Below, piece by piece: positions 24,525-36,906 of a stretch of DNA of 64,000 nt. A model generated the notes under the pieces. That model made no database searches. It was not told the origin of the DNA and saw only the letters and a list, made by a program, of their open reading frames with translations. The stretch's first letter is position 1. Every line of letters begins with the position of its first letter. The translations under genes and the position numbers were made by a program. The DNA is from Lycorma delicatula (taxonomy: Eukaryota > Arthropoda > Insecta > Hemiptera > Fulgoridae). The stretch lies in assembly GCF_047948215.1 (NCBI RefSeq), contig NC_134464.1, forward strand, positions 32,053,020 to 32,117,019, in the 5' to 3' direction.

Positions 24525-25430
24525 TTTAGTGTTTTTATATAAAATCTTACGTAAAACATTGAAAAAATCCCAAAACTGTTTTTCTCATTATTTTTCTAGA
24601 ATCACGAGTAAAAAACAAAAAAATTGGGTCAAAAAACGCACTATTTTATTTTTGGCATAAACATTTTTTTAAATGGTATTCATTAAAAATACAAATATTC
24701 AGAAATCGTTGATGGTATTTTTTCTCTCCAAATCGTGCGTTTTCGTTACATATCCTACGAGTATAAACAAAAATGATGTCTGCGTATACTTCATTGAAAA
24801 ATTTATGACATTATTAGATAATAATGCGTTTCCATTCGCTTATTTTAATGTTTACTGCTGTTAAAATGCAATATCAAAAACTTAATTGTTGGAATCAGCT
24901 GTTACTATTGCCAACTTATGAAATAAATTAATCCAAACAAATTTAGATAAAATTAATTTTTTTTAATAAAAAATTAAACATTAAATTAAATATTAAAAAA
25001 ATTAATAAAACTTCAAAGATAATGCTTTGAACTTTTATTTGATTATTCGTTTCTTTTTAAAATATTAATTTTTTTTATTTTTTAACATTTTAATGTTTTT
25101 GTTTCGTAATATTTTTGTTTAATACCGGTTTAAAATTTACAACATTATATTTTGTTTCTAATAAACTACGAAATTCTTACGATTGCATTCAGTTTCAATA
25201 TACTTTTATTCAAACCATGTTATTCACAATCAAATTTTCTACAAATTTAAAAATATTATTTTTTAACTATTTAACAAAGCTTTTTACGCCAAACATAATT
25301 TTTTTTTTTTTTTTTTTTTTTTACCTCAATCGTTAGTCTTTTACTATAAATTCTTCAAAAATTAGAGAAAATACAGTTCTGGGAAAATATAGTTTTAGGT
25401 CAGATTTCATTCAAGTAAAACCAAAAACCT
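24525..25430. other. AT-rich stretch between two inverted D1 copies
   Basis: No gene seen. An 18-base or longer T run lies at about 25303-25322. Confidence 0.5.
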
Positions 25431-25433
25431 TAT

Positions 25434-25583
25434 CCCCTTAATTTGGATACCAAGAATTACTGTCTGGCTTAATTTTACCAAAGACGCAAAAATGAGGATG
25501 AAATCTTTTGCCAGCCGACACTCTGTAATGAGACGTTCCCCAACGAATGTTTATATGAACTTTCTTCTTTATTTTCATCAGCG
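25434..25583 (-). repeat. Dispersed repeat D1, copy 3
   Basis: Minus-strand copy of the 24376-24522 repeat. A 61-codon minus-strand frame crosses it, but it is explained by the repeat and shows no domain. Confidence 0.7.
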
Positions 25584-25599
25584 GAATATGTTCTGAAAG

Positions 25600-27470
25600 T
25601 TTGTTAAATTCTTCGTAAGTCACTCTATATACATTTCTGTTTCAACAAAAAATTTTACTAAAACACACTATGATGCAAATATAAATCATAAAAACGAAGC
25701 AGTCTTGTTTAAAATAAAAAAAATATATATATATGGAATGTATTTTTAAGTACCTTTACATTTTTTGGTTGATAAAATATGTTTGAGCGTACAGAAAAAA
25801 CAAAAATAATTTTGGCTAAAAACAGAAAGTGGATAATTCTGAAAAAAAGTTCTTTAAAAACTTTATGGGTTTCAATGTCAGAAAGACTAATGTAATTTAG
25901 TGAAAGAAGAAATTAAACTAAAATTGAATTTTCTTAAAAATCAATCACGAAAAAACCCATAATTTTAAGAGATCTCCGTCGGATATTCTCCTTAAATCCG
26001 TAAAATCTCTCTCTCCTATTACTTCCTTTCATTATTGTACAGAGTGTCAGGAAGATTATAACTAAATAAATATTCCTAGGGATTATAATGCAAAATTTAT
26101 ACACTGAAACTTTAAAACCCAGTTAGACATTTCTAATACACCTTTCAACTACAAACCTCAAAACAACCACATGAACTGTGAACTTAATACAATGAAATAA
26201 ATAACGCTTAATATAAGATATATTTAACTCAAGTAAATTAAATTAAATGTCAAAAATAAATAAAATTAGAACAGTAAAATAAATTATTAATTCTTATACA
26301 TTTTTATTCCTCTACAGAATTCCAGGATAACCGAAAACATTTATACCTTTGCATTATCTGACCCATTCTAGGTTATGGCTATGAAAAATTAAAAACATTT
26401 GAGGTGCGAGAAGCTCCAATCAGAGTTTTTTTTTTCTGAGAATAATCACGTTTTACTTTCTAGAGCAATACTGTAAGAAAGAAAGGATGGTAATCAGTCA
26501 AAAAATGGGGTATAGGTTTTTTATCTACATTTCTCTACGTTTCATGACCAACAAACCCAAAAAAAAAAAAAAAGTGGGGGTAATGTTCGTACGTATGTAG
26601 GTGTGTTGGCGTGTTTGAAACTTAATAACTTTGACTGAATCTACCGATTTTGATGAAATTTTGTATGGAGACTCGTGTATACAAGGTAATTTGTTGGTAA
26701 AAGTTTAGGGTTAATATCTCCAAGGGGTGGGATACGTAGATTTTTGGGGTCAATTTTCTCAAAATTTTACAAACGTAACCCTACTTTACATTAAGCTCAG
26801 TACATGCGTGAATTCTTATCTTAGTATTTATAAAAAAAAAAAAAACTTTGTCCCAAAATGCTCCCTCTCCAAATATTGAAAAAACCTATCTTTTCATTTA
26901 TTGCATATTTTTTAAACGAATATTTTTGTTTTCCTAGGCATTACTAGTGGAAGTGGCCCAAAAAAAGCAATATATTGGGCGAAAAATTGGGAGTGGGGGA
27001 GCCGATAAAAGTTAAAAGTTACAAACAATTTTTTTTTTTTAAATCTTTTACAACACTTTTTGATATTTAACCTTTTTAAAAATAATATTACATTGAAAAA
27101 CTTCCATATTACACCCCTCATCATCATTAAATAAATCTTAGATAACTTTTTATTGGTTTAAATTTTTTTCTAGTTTTTCCGTTTAATGTAATAACCGTAG
27201 AAAATCAAAAAACTTTCTTGGGAAGTAACGTTCGAGATGAGGAAGAAGAAGAAAATAAAAAATACCAATTTTTTGAGTCTTTAAACCTCTTTTTGTGCAT
27301 TTAAAAATATAATGATAATTTTACAATAAAACTTCATCATACTTAATTATCTCCCACCACAAAACAACAACAAACAATATAACAAAACAACAACAATACC
27401 CCCCACCGCAAATAAAAATCTTAGGTAATTTTTTTAATTCATCATTATTTTACCACTAAGTAAGAATAAA
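25600..27470. other. AT-rich stretch with repeat-like segment
   Basis: About 26590-26800 contains a phrase with ACCGATTTTGATGAAATTTT and a GGGATACGTAGA segment, of the type common in insect interspersed repeats. No gene was found. Confidence 0.4.
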
Positions 27471-27479
27471 TAATCAATG

Positions 27480-27780
27480 TCAGGAAAGTAATACAACATT
27501 GTTGTCGACTGTTTTGATGTGACCAGTCAGTCCCTAAGGTGAACAAAGCAAATGGCATTAAGCTAAATATCAGCCGTATTTCAGTTTGCAATGCTGTGTT
27601 CTAACAGCATTCAGGTCAATGAAAAATGCAACGGTAAACCACTTCACTGTTTCTTTTCCTTATTTAGTGCGTCATAGTTTATTTGTTATCCTTCAGATTT
27701 TGCTATTATTTTTGCAATGACTCATGTCAGGGCACCTACAACTGTTACCGGTTGCAAAATTTATATATGAGTAACAAAAA
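27480..27780. repeat. Possible dispersed repeat, related to 19785-20060
   Basis: Contains GCAACGGTAAACCACTTCAC and AACAGCATTCAGGTCAATGA. The reverse complement partly aligns with the segment near 19960-20010. Confidence 0.35.
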
Positions 27781-28589
27781 AAAAAGTTATTTTTAATTAT
27801 CAGTATCTCTAATTATTATAAAATTATAATAATATGGAAAATAAACATCAATCTTGATAAAATGTAGATGATATACCGACATTGTAAACGAATTGCAAAA
27901 ATAATAAACTGCATATCTATGAAAAAAATGAAACATAATAAGAAAGAAAGGAAAAAAATGATAGATTTCATAATAATAATTTATTCATGTAAATTATACA
28001 TAAAATTAAAAATCATACAAAGCCGACATTAGTATCGATAATTGTGTAAGTGATTCTAATTGATACCTAACTGAAAGCGAATAAACTCGGTAATCAAAAA
28101 AATTTTTGTACATTTTTATTAAAAAAAAAAGTTTTATAATCTAATCTGTGATCATTCCAAGTATTCACAAAAAAATTCATTAAGGAGGAATTTTTGACCA
28201 ATAAAATTTAGATAATAATTACATTAAGCTGCTAGGATAAAATTTGATAAATTAAATTAATATATATATACACAAAATGTTACGTATAATGTTTATTACA
28301 CATTTATATATATACTTTTTCCCTTGGCACACAACGAACTGTCTTCATCAGCGCCCGGACGTAATATTTCCATTGTAAATAAATGATCATTAAATACTAA
28401 AATTAAATTAAAAACTAAAACCCACTAAAATAAAAACAATATTAAAAATCTAACATAAAACAATAAAACTTTTTGAAAAGGCAAAAACATATTAAGGTAT
28501 TAATCAAATTCCTGAATCCAGATGTTCGGCCTTAACAAATTTTAGAACATTAGAAATATCGATACATTTTTGCCAAAGATATCTCGTAT

Positions 28590-29210
28590 GTTACCCTCTC
28601 AAACGCAATGCAGCATAACATACCCAATCCAAAAGTATGTGATGTACTACCGGTTGGAAGTCAAGTGACGACAAACGGGTGCATCAGCCCTAAGTCATCA
28701 GATATCCATGAGTGGCCGGCCTCCAAGGCGCGAGTGGTATCGTTTAGGCCTTTCATCCGGAGGTCATCCAAATTCGAATTCCGTTCAGACATGGCATTTT
28801 CACACGCTACTTGTCGTTCATTTCGTCATCTCATCCTCTGAAGCAATACGTAACGATGGTCCCGGAGGTAAACAGTAAACAAAAAGAAGATATCCACGAG
28901 TGAGCCTAGCTAGTGTCCCCTATTCGCAAACGGCAAATAATAAATTCCTCACGACGGTTATTCGTACATGAAGAACTTCAGGGTGACATTCCTACATGAA
29001 GAGCTCCTTAACCGGTCAAAGTTTATTACGGATGGTAGCATTCTATTCATTTTGCCTCTCATAACGAACCACAGTCGACAGAAAACCGACAAGATCATTC
29101 AATTAGCGAAAGGAGGCTGCGAACAACCGCTTTTGACACACAATCGGCGCTGTCATTGCCTGAAATTCCAGGCGGATTGGGGATCCAGCAGAAGCTAACA
29201 GTTGTACTAC
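28590..29210 (+). repeat. Unclassified GC-richer sequence hosting a SINE
   Basis: Composition and complexity exceed the surroundings on both sides of the SINE at 28715-28888. Removing the SINE and one copy of its target duplication leaves one continuous segment. Short open frames (for example 28968-29198) show no domain that I recognise. Probably the remains of an older transposable element. Confidence 0.4.
28715..28888 (+). mobile_element. tRNA-derived SINE, family S2 (copy 1) with 14-bp target-site duplication
   Basis: GATATCCATGAGTG at 28701-28714 and GATATCCACGAGTG at 28889-28902 flank the element. It starts GCCGGCCTCC, has an A box in GCGCGAGTGGTATCG (about 28728-28742), a mutated B box (AAATTCGAATTCCG), then CATCTCATCCTCTGAAGCAA and CCCGGAGG near the 3' end with an A-rich tail. 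The second S2 copy is at 53434-53588. Confidence 0.88.
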
Positions 29211-29325
29211 GTTGAGTCATTTTAGAGATGATATACTGTATATTACAGACAACAGGTTTCTAGAGTACATATCACTAATGGCTTGCAAGGCATTCATGAA
29301 ATCTGACAGCAGATAAGTACGTGTC

Positions 29326-29328
<3 letters not shown>

Positions 29329-29368
<40 letters not shown>
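29329..29368. repeat. (AT)n microsatellite
   Basis: About 40 bases of TA repeat. Confidence 0.95.
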
Positions 29369-29372
<4 letters not shown>

Positions 29373-29429
29373 AGTTAATAAATATGCATTGCAACAGAAT
29401 ATGGAATGAAAATTAATGTTAGTAGACTA

Positions 29430-30015
29430 GATTAATGAGGAAGAAGCCAGTGAATACCTTTACAAAAGCAGGAAAAATTGAACAGGTATCAAAATACTTA
29501 CGTACCATGTTAACAGAAGATTGGAAAAATGAACAAGAAATTAAAAAAAGGATAATAACTTAAGGGGAAATATAACAGACAGAAAAAATTATTATTATTA
29601 CGATGGTGTGAAGAGTTGAAGAAACGTCTTGTAAACTATCCATTTTGAGTGAAAGTATATGAAACAAGAACAATGAGAAAAGAAAGGAAGGGGTATTTGA
29701 AATATGAATATGGAAGAGATCGGAAAAAAATTTAACGTTTGGATAAGTGAAAAATTAACGAGAATAGAACTTAAATCGTAACACTTCAGAATCGGAAAGT
29801 TAATTCGTTGAGAAAAAATCAACAAGGGAGAAGGTTTGATTAAAACAGTGCCAGAAGGATCAGTAGAAGGTGTTAAAAAAAAGTCACCGGAAATGAGTAA
29901 AAATTGTAGAAGATCTAAAAGGAAATGGGAGGTATCAAGATCTTAAACATCTAACAGTAAATAAAGTTTAATCGAAACGAAAACTGGGCAAGGGACCTTG
30001 CGCAATGTTATTTAG
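29430..30015 (+). pseudogene. Degenerate LINE reverse transcriptase C-terminal remnant
   Basis: Forward frames contain IEQVSKYLRTMLTEDWKNEQ, EIKKRI and then ELKKRLVNYPF, followed further on by EGLIKTVPEGSVEG-like sequence and finally NENWARDLAQ. This order (a 'yLGs.it.DG....EI..Ri' block, 'lKkRlvk', a 'G..RGRp' region and 'R..Wr..' end) is that of endonuclease/reverse-transcriptase LINEs of the RTE/CR1 kind common in insect genomes. Many stops and frameshifts are present and the catalytic RT motifs lie upstream of what survives. Clade assignment is uncertain. Confidence 0.65.
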
Positions 30016-30019
30016 GACA

Positions 30020-30105
30020 AGTAACTATATATGGTGATGTTGGCTATAAAAATATATTTTTTAAATATGTAATTTTCATTTTAATAATCGATTTATACTT
30101 ATAAT

Positions 30106-30143
<38 letters not shown>

Positions 30144-30860
30144 ATTATTTTATTTTCTATCATTAAATTTACTTATTTTATTTTACATAAAGCAACATCA
30201 TAATTCGATTATTTTTTTTTAGTAAAGTTCTTTTATGTCAAAATCCTACTATTTCTTTACAATGTAAATGTGTTGTAACAAAGAAATAAATTTATACTAA
30301 AATCTCATACATTCTACGCTAATCTACTGTTTGTTTACTTGGAATTACGTAGACCATTAACAGCTTAATGTTTTAACACCTTAAACCTCTACTATCGTAT
30401 GTTAATACAGTTTTCCTGTCTGTTGTGAATTACCACCACTTGTCCGACTGTGTATTTGCACAATTCTTATTTTGTAAAGTTAAGTACGGAATGTTACAAA
30501 ATATTCAAGGTTCGTTAACATTAGTTAATTTACTTTATAATTATAACCGATATAAAATTACGGTTATATTATAACCTGTAATAAAGAATTGGTTCTTAAA
30601 TCAGCCATCTAGTAATAATTTATACTGATTTTTATTTTTTCATGAAAATAAAATAATTATTTTATTTCATAAATAACCAAACAAATAATATAAATAAAAA
30701 CGTTGCACGTTAAATTTTCGAAATATGTAGGCGTTTTTTGCCTTCTAAAACCATGTTAACGAATTAAAAAAAAAAAAAAAAAAAAAAATCTGTAAAGGAT
30801 TGAATTTTTGCCGATAAAGAATAAAATAAGAAAATATATTTAACATTCATAAAATTTTTG
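30020..30860. other. AT-rich stretch without a recognisable gene; (AT)n at 30110-30139
   Basis: An AT run and a 20-plus-base A run (about 30766-30787) are the only notable items. Confidence 0.55.
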
Positions 30861-30867
30861 CGTATGT

Positions 30868-31955
30868 TTTACTTATCCGTCTAGATAGCGCTACAGCAGA
30901 GATGTAGCTCTAGAAGGGAAAGTATTATAATCGGTCCAATTTAGGTATATGCGGTTTTCATCGGATCTTCACGTTTTGACACTTAAGGAACCCAAAAAAT
31001 CGGATGGAAATTTTCCGGATGTTAATGTACGTGTGTGTTTGGTGTTGGTCTATAAATCATCTTATATCTCCAGAACTACTGGACCGATTTTGACCAAACT
31101 TGGCTAGATTACTTCTATATATGAGGCATTGATGCCATTAAATTTTTAACTTAAGGTCAAAGGGATGAGGCTGTAGAACAAAGTTACCCCCAGTATCTCG
31201 TGATTTCGCCTAATTAAGGTCATAATTTTCTTAGGTACATTTGTTAACAGTAAAAAAGTAACAATATTTATAAAATGCATTTTTCAAAATCTCATCCCTA
31301 CCACAAAAATGCTCTAAACTAGAGGCTAAGTGAGCATACTGCGTCAGTAGTATCCCCTGTCACCACATGGAGGACTAGTTTCGCAGTCCACTACCTTGGA
31401 ATTTCCCTTTTCCCCTGTGGAGAATTTCCTTTGCCCTGGTCCTTTTGGACCGGGAAATTAAAAATTTCACAGGGTTTCCACCCAAATTATTTTTTACACT
31501 TTAAATAATAATTATTTATTATATTTAATTTGGTAAGTATTTCAAAGGTTGGTTGCACCGACGTAGAGCTGTTGTAATCATCTGCTATGTAGTGACGTCA
31601 CAGGTGAGCGATAGAATTAAATAAACGAATAGTTTTTTAAGTGTAAAAAATTAAGTCGGTCTGGCTGGGTTTCGAACTCGATCGTCCGGTTGACTCGGTA
31701 CTGGCGCATTAAACCTCGCGGCTACACCAGTCTGCCGATCGCACAAACGAAATTTGTTTTATGTAAGTTGTGAAATTACATTACTTTAGTTAGTGCCGAT
31801 CCTCGCCGCTAGTCCCGCCACCCTTGTACGAATTAAATACGGTATGCGCGATCGCTTTCGTTAGAATTAAATAAACGAAAAAAATATTATATTTAAATAA
31901 AACGATAAATATTTTACATTAAGTTGTATGTGTAAGTAGTGCATCAGAAACAGCC
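30868..31955 (-). repeat. Composite interspersed repeat C1, copy B
   Basis: Reverse-orientation counterpart of 14147-14980, matching from ATCCGTCTAGATAGCGCTAC on its left to GTGCATCAGAAAC on its right. It is longer by about 250 bases between roughly 31300 and 31560. That extra block contains a palindrome-rich stretch (CCTGGTCCTTTTGGACCGGG) and begins a pair of inverted TTTTTACACTT / AAGTGTAAAAA sequences (about 31490 and 31639). Either copy A lost it or copy B gained it. Confidence 0.75.
31661..31740 (-). repeat. tRNA-like module inside C1 copy B
   Basis: On the minus strand, CTGGTGTAGCCGCGAGG (31714-31730) fits the RNA polymerase III A box and GAGTTCGAAACCC (31667-31679) fits the B box, spaced as in a tRNA gene. 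No clover-leaf-perfect tRNA is evident, so this is a SINE-type head and not a functional tRNA gene. Confidence 0.65.
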
Positions 31956-31959
31956 CACA

Positions 31960-34040
31960 GTTGAAGGAACTGTGTTGTAGTAACATGATCTGTGAACAAC
32001 TGTATTGTCAGATTGTTTTAATTTGATATAAGTAAAAATTTCATTATTATTTTATTCATTTTACTAAAGTAGACAGAAAAAGCAATATCAGTCTGCGAAG
32101 GTGATATTTATAAGATAATTGTATTAATTTAGAAAAAAAAATATCTGAATAGCCTGAACATTATTTAACGAAAAATGGTAATGAATTTTAAAACAAATGG
32201 CATACTAATTGAAGTAGAAGCACAGAAATGGTTTTTTAACAACGGAATAATAATAATTCTATCGATCACTTACCATAAACCCATTTTAGTCTATTTTGTA
32301 TGTATATTTCTTGTACAACACTCCATTTTCATTTACGTTTAAATAATAATTTAATAATTGTTATACTATTATAACAATGATGTTATAATAGTTATAAGGT
32401 TATGATGTTAACTATTATATGTATTGTTCAGACGGCATTCATTATTTTATTAAAAATCTAGCGGATTGTTAATTTTATGTTTAACAAATCGTACTGCTTT
32501 GCTCTACTGTTTCTATTAAGCTCATTAATAAAAAACTAAGATTGTCATCATAATTAAATATTTATTATACCTACAAATATTTCCATATAAAGTATATCTC
32601 TTAAGGACTCCTCAAAATATCAGAACGAGCTTTTAAGATACAAAAATGGGGTGTCAGATCCATTATATGGTGCGTAAAGCATGAATCGTGAAGAGTAATA
32701 TTTAGAAAATTAAATATATTAAACTTGTTTTTATACTATTTATGAACGAACAAACTTGGCTAAAAAAGAGCGGTCACGTATTTTGAAAAAAATAACAATA
32801 TCTATCAGAATAAAGGAATTCTTTTCGTGCAACTCAACATTTCGGCTTATGAAAAAAGATCTTATTATAATTCCGTTGCATTTTTAATAAATTGCCGAAA
32901 CATTTGAAAAATCTTCTCATCAATCGCTCTCTCTCTTTCTCTACACACACACATATATATATATATATATAAAATACGCTAAGGAAAGACGACGGCTGTG
33001 CACAATACGCCATCAACACAACTTCCCATAAATCGTATTGTTGGATAAGGAATTATCCCCCGGGTGTGCGTCAAACAAATTTAAGATGAAAAAGAAAGTG
33101 AAAAAGTGTTGAAAGTACAAAAAGGTTAGTTAAAATTCAAATTTGTTTCACTAGCCCATTGAAGCGTCCAGTCGCCACCGATGCTAGTCATATATATACT
33201 TCAATCATTGTAAAGCTATGTTTTGCTTATTGAGAAATTTTTGCACAAATCCGCCTTTATTTAAAATGCAATTAAACGATTTAAAAAAAAATAATATCTT
33301 GCTGATCATTTTAATTATAACAGTAATTAAAAAGAAGGTAATTTTTTACATTTACGAACCTGCTTCTGATTTTGATAAAATTTGGAATATACCGTAATTA
33401 GGGCCTACCAAAAATTTTGTTATTCAGCACTGTACAAGTGTAATGTACTTTATTATCGGACTAAATAATTTGATTTTACAGAAATTAAGAACGGGAGTGC
33501 ATTCACTTAAGATAAAATTAAGTTATTTAAAGTGTGGGTTTTGGTAAATGTACAATATACGTACGTTATTTACGGATTAAATAACTTTGAGTGAAATTTA
33601 ATTGAGTTTAGGTCAAGGTTAACATTAGGTTAGGTCGGATTATAAATAATTTATAAATTTGGCAGAAACTTAGTCATTTATCTGATGAAGTCACAATTCA
33701 AGACTTCTGCTCAAGTTAAGCAGATCTAACCCTATTCCTAATTAAATTTAACTGACACCAAATTATTTATTCAGCAATTAATGTAAATAACACGTGTACA
33801 GTGCAAAATAACGACATTTTGCCGCATTCAAAAATTCGTATTTACTTACGAGGGGCGTAACTCGTGTAAAATGCTATTTCACGTAACTTACAAGGGGCGT
33901 AAATCGAATGAAATGCGTTTCAGAGAATAATTTCTATTGTAACGAATACCTTAGGTTTTAAATAAGATATATTCCATATTTCATCAAAAACAGAGGCGTG
34001 TTCGTAAATGTATAAAAAAAAAAAAAAAAATTTATTTTTA
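31960..34040. other. AT-rich stretch without a recognisable gene
   Basis: The only local structure is a 51-base imperfect tandem pair at about 33843-33925 (ACTTACGAGGGGCGTAACTC and ACTTACAAGGGGCGTAAATC). Confidence 0.5.
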
Positions 34041-34044
34041 TTTA

Positions 34045-35258
34045 TTTTTTTTTTTTTATATTCCCACCTACTCCCCTGGAACGGATCTACAATCAAGTTT
34101 GACTCGCGCCAGAGGAGTGCCCTTTACTCTAGCTCGCCTCCCCGCCCGCCGGCTGTATGTCCGGCACGGCAGGTCAGTTCACCGGTTAGATCTTTTATTT
34201 CGTAGGTGGAAATTCCACCTACGACAAGCCGTCATCAGCGAGCGGTTTCTTCTTGACGAGCTTCCTCATCTTTCTTCTTTATAACTGCGGTTATAAACGA
34301 CGAGATCACATTAAAGTTATCCTCGTTAAGTAGCATTTTATCCACCACATTCTTCGTAGATAATGGCCCTATACGTCTTACACAGGATTGCCTGCTTTCA
34401 GTCCAACGGTTACATTCAAATACTACATGTTCAGGGGAATCATAAGCCCCACAGTAAGGACAGTTGTTATCTACCCTTAGTCTCGCACATAAATAGAACC
34501 TGAACGACCCATGCCCTGTAAAAAATTGCGTTATCCAGTAATTTATGTCCCCGAACTTCCTTTCTATCCATGGTCGGATCAAAGGTATCAAACGATGTGT
34601 CCATCGTCCCGTGTTGGCTACATCCCAACGATGTTGCCAATTACGCAGCATCTCTTCATATGCTTCTTTAGAAGGTTGTCCACATGCTATACTCACTCGC
34701 ATCTCCGCCAGTTGTTTAAGCGGAGGAACTCCTGCAATTACGAGTACTGCCTCGGTGGACACTGAAGAATATGCGCATATCACTCTTAAGCCCATGCGCC
34801 GTTGAATTCCTTCAAGGGCTCTTCTGTTCTTGTCGGCACGCAGAGCTCTTTCCCAGACTTGTATACCGTAAAGTAAGATGGAATTAACTACGTGAGCGTA
34901 AATCTTACGCTTCGCAGTTCTGGATCCTGTCATATTACCGAGTAATCTGCTAAGATTTTTGACCGTGCATTCAGCTCGTTTACGTATTTCATTCACGTGT
35001 GCCGTAAAACTCCTCCTCTTGTTAAGCCAGATCCCTAAATATTTGGCTGAAGTCTGTTGCTGGACAAGATTACCCCCTACTCGAATTAGGATGTCAGATA
35101 TTCTCCTACGACTTGTCATGACTACGTATTTTGTTTTACCATGCGAAAGTTTTAAGCCTTTAGTAGAGATCCAGACTTCTGCCATTCGTATCGCTGCGTT
35201 TGCCTTCTCCGATACCTCTACTTCAGTTTTTCCAGTAACAACCAAAACAACGATTTAT
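34045..35258 (-). mobile_element. 5'-truncated R1-like non-LTR retrotransposon
   Basis: A minus-strand element whose poly(A)-like end is the T-rich run at about 34031-34058 and whose 3' untranslated region covers about 34060-34234. The coding part is one unbroken frame. Sequence homology stops near 35255, roughly where the catalytic RT motif would be expected, so the insertion is truncated as is usual for LINEs. No clear target-site duplication was found. Lack of stops suggests it is the most recent of the coding elements here. Confidence 0.85.
34235..35245 (-). CDS. R1-like reverse transcriptase, C-terminal fragment (336 codons, 5' truncated)
   Basis: The frame ends at a stop at 34235 and has no true start codon; the first residue shown by conceptual translation is a TTG codon inside the ORF. 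Residues 1-110 are the thumb side of the reverse transcriptase, including TSAKYLGIWLNKR (about 66-78). Residues 115-150 hold IYAHVVNSILLYGIQVW, typical of the region after the RT core. Near the C-terminus, INYWITQFFTGHGSFRFYL (235-252) leads into a CCHC knuckle, CPYCGAYDSPEHVVFEC (262-278; C-x2-C-x7-H-x4-C), as in R1-clade ORF2 proteins. The endonuclease and the catalytic RT residues are missing, so it is inert. In the full element this protein nicks the target and copies the RNA. A relic of a related element is at 2130-2410. Confidence 0.88.
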   Translation of the reverse strand: MVVTGKTEVEVSEKANAAIRMAEVWISTKGLKLSHGKTKYVVMTSRRRISDILIRVGGNLVQQQTSAKYLGIWLNKRRSFTAHVNEIRKRAECTVKNLSRLLGNMTGSRTAKRKIYAHVVNSILLYGIQVWERALRADKNRRALEGIQRRMGLRVICAYSSVSTEAVLVIAGVPPLKQLAEMRVSIACGQPSKEAYEEMLRNWQHRWDVANTGRWTHRLIPLIRPWIERKFGDINYWITQFFTGHGSFRFYLCARLRVDNNCPYCGAYDSPEHVVFECNRWTESRQSCVRRIGPLSTKNVVDKMLLNEDNFNVISSFITAVIKKKDEEARQEETAR

Positions 35259-35289
35259 CTACATTCCTTCAACGTAACGTAATACACGT

Positions 35290-35725
35290 ATGAGTACGTT
35301 CTCAAAATAGTTTTCAATAGCGGCTTTGCAACTGTGAATTATTTTGTAATAATATTTTTTACTTAATATATTTACCGCAACATTATTTCATTTGTTTTTA
35401 TTTAAAAAATTAATATGGACTTCAATAAAAATTATTTTTTTTATCTTATAATCTTTTTTTTTATAATTTACCTTACATTGACGTATTATTATGTAATAAT
35501 TTGAATAAAAGATTTATTCAACTAACACTAGAAGAAAAATCTTTAAAAAAGGAAACCAGTTCTCAACAGAAGGTGTGTGTGTATATATATATATATATAA
35601 CAATTTAATGGTTTCTGTGAGTTCGTTACTAATTCTCTCAAAAACTGACTCAACCAACTGAACAGAAATCTTATCCAAATATAGGTTTTATATAAATTTC
35701 TGACATGGTTTTTGCTGATATAATC
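35290..35725. other. AT-rich stretch without a recognisable gene
   Basis: Short (GT)/(AT) run at 35575-35598; otherwise nothing. Confidence 0.5.
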
Positions 35726-35730
35726 TAATA

Positions 35731-36083
35731 AAATAAAAATAAATAAAATTATTAAATCCAACTTACCAGCAATTAAAATATAAAATCATACGCTCTTTCG
35801 GTTCTTAAACCATCGTCAGGAGCATTAAAATACTACAAAATAAAGTCAAGATTTTAATAAAGTAACAGTCATGATTGTACGAATATTATCAGTATACTAA
35901 AAGATCATTTGAGTATATTGATAATATCCGTACAGTCATGACTGTTATTTTATTATAATCTTGACTTTATTCTGTAATATTTTAATTCTCCTGACGAATC
36001 CTGGTTTAAGAACCGAAAGATCTTGAGATTTTATATTTTAATTGCTTGTAAGTTGGATTGAATAATTTTATTTATTTCTATTT
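35731..36083. mobile_element. Large foldback MITE
   Basis: The left arm (35731-35898) and right arm (35911-36083) are inverted copies with few mismatches, separated by about 12 bases. Matching landmarks include AAATAAATAAAATTATT at the tips, TCCAACTTAC, CGGTTCTTAAACC versus GGTTTAAGAACCG, and AAAGTCAAGATT versus AATCTTGACTTT. TA dinucleotides abut the tips, compatible with a Tc1/mariner-type MITE. No coding capacity. Confidence 0.85.
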
Positions 36084-36089
36084 TATAGG

Positions 36090-36850
36090 TTTTATACCTG
36101 GAAAGAACATGGGATATTGCCGTTACGAAATGTTTCACTTTTCAAGATGGTGGGCTGATTTAATGATTTGCGGTACAGGTAACAACCGGATTATGTTCTT
36201 TCTTGCCATTCAACTTTACTATGTCTAAATCGTTGGTCAAATCGAATTCAAAAACCTCTTGCAGTGATTTAAGATTAAATTTTCTATAAAAAGTTTTTAT
36301 AACATATAGTTTTATAAAATATAGCATTAAAAATTATTTGTCTTATTTGATAACTCTCAGTTCTGAATAAAATTAGCTTTAAAGATGCGACGGTATACGA
36401 CACGGTGGCGCATTCAACACAGCCCCACTGCTGTTACTGTTTGTGCGACGCGATTGGCTGAACCTGCCAATCGCAACCAAAAAACCTAAACTTACATTAA
36501 CCAAAAAAATATAAAATTATAAAAAAAGAGAAAATAAGTACGGTTACCTCCTCGTGGTGCTTGTCAGTTAATACTTGAAGAACTGCGAAAAATACTTTTA
36601 CCAATCTAGCTATAACTTCTATTTTTAATGTGGGCTCCGACTATTCTCTGAAACCCGCACACTTCAAACGTTTCAAGTACTGTGCTGACTAAACTGTTGC
36701 TTTGAAGAAATTACAACTCACTGATAGTTTTTATAAACTGAACAGGCATGGATCGTTATTTATCAGTATTATTCTCACAAGAATGAGGGTTATCCAACAC
36801 GGTGGGGGTCATGGCTAAATCCCCACCGAATTATAAATAATAATATACAG

Positions 36851-36906
<56 letters not shown>

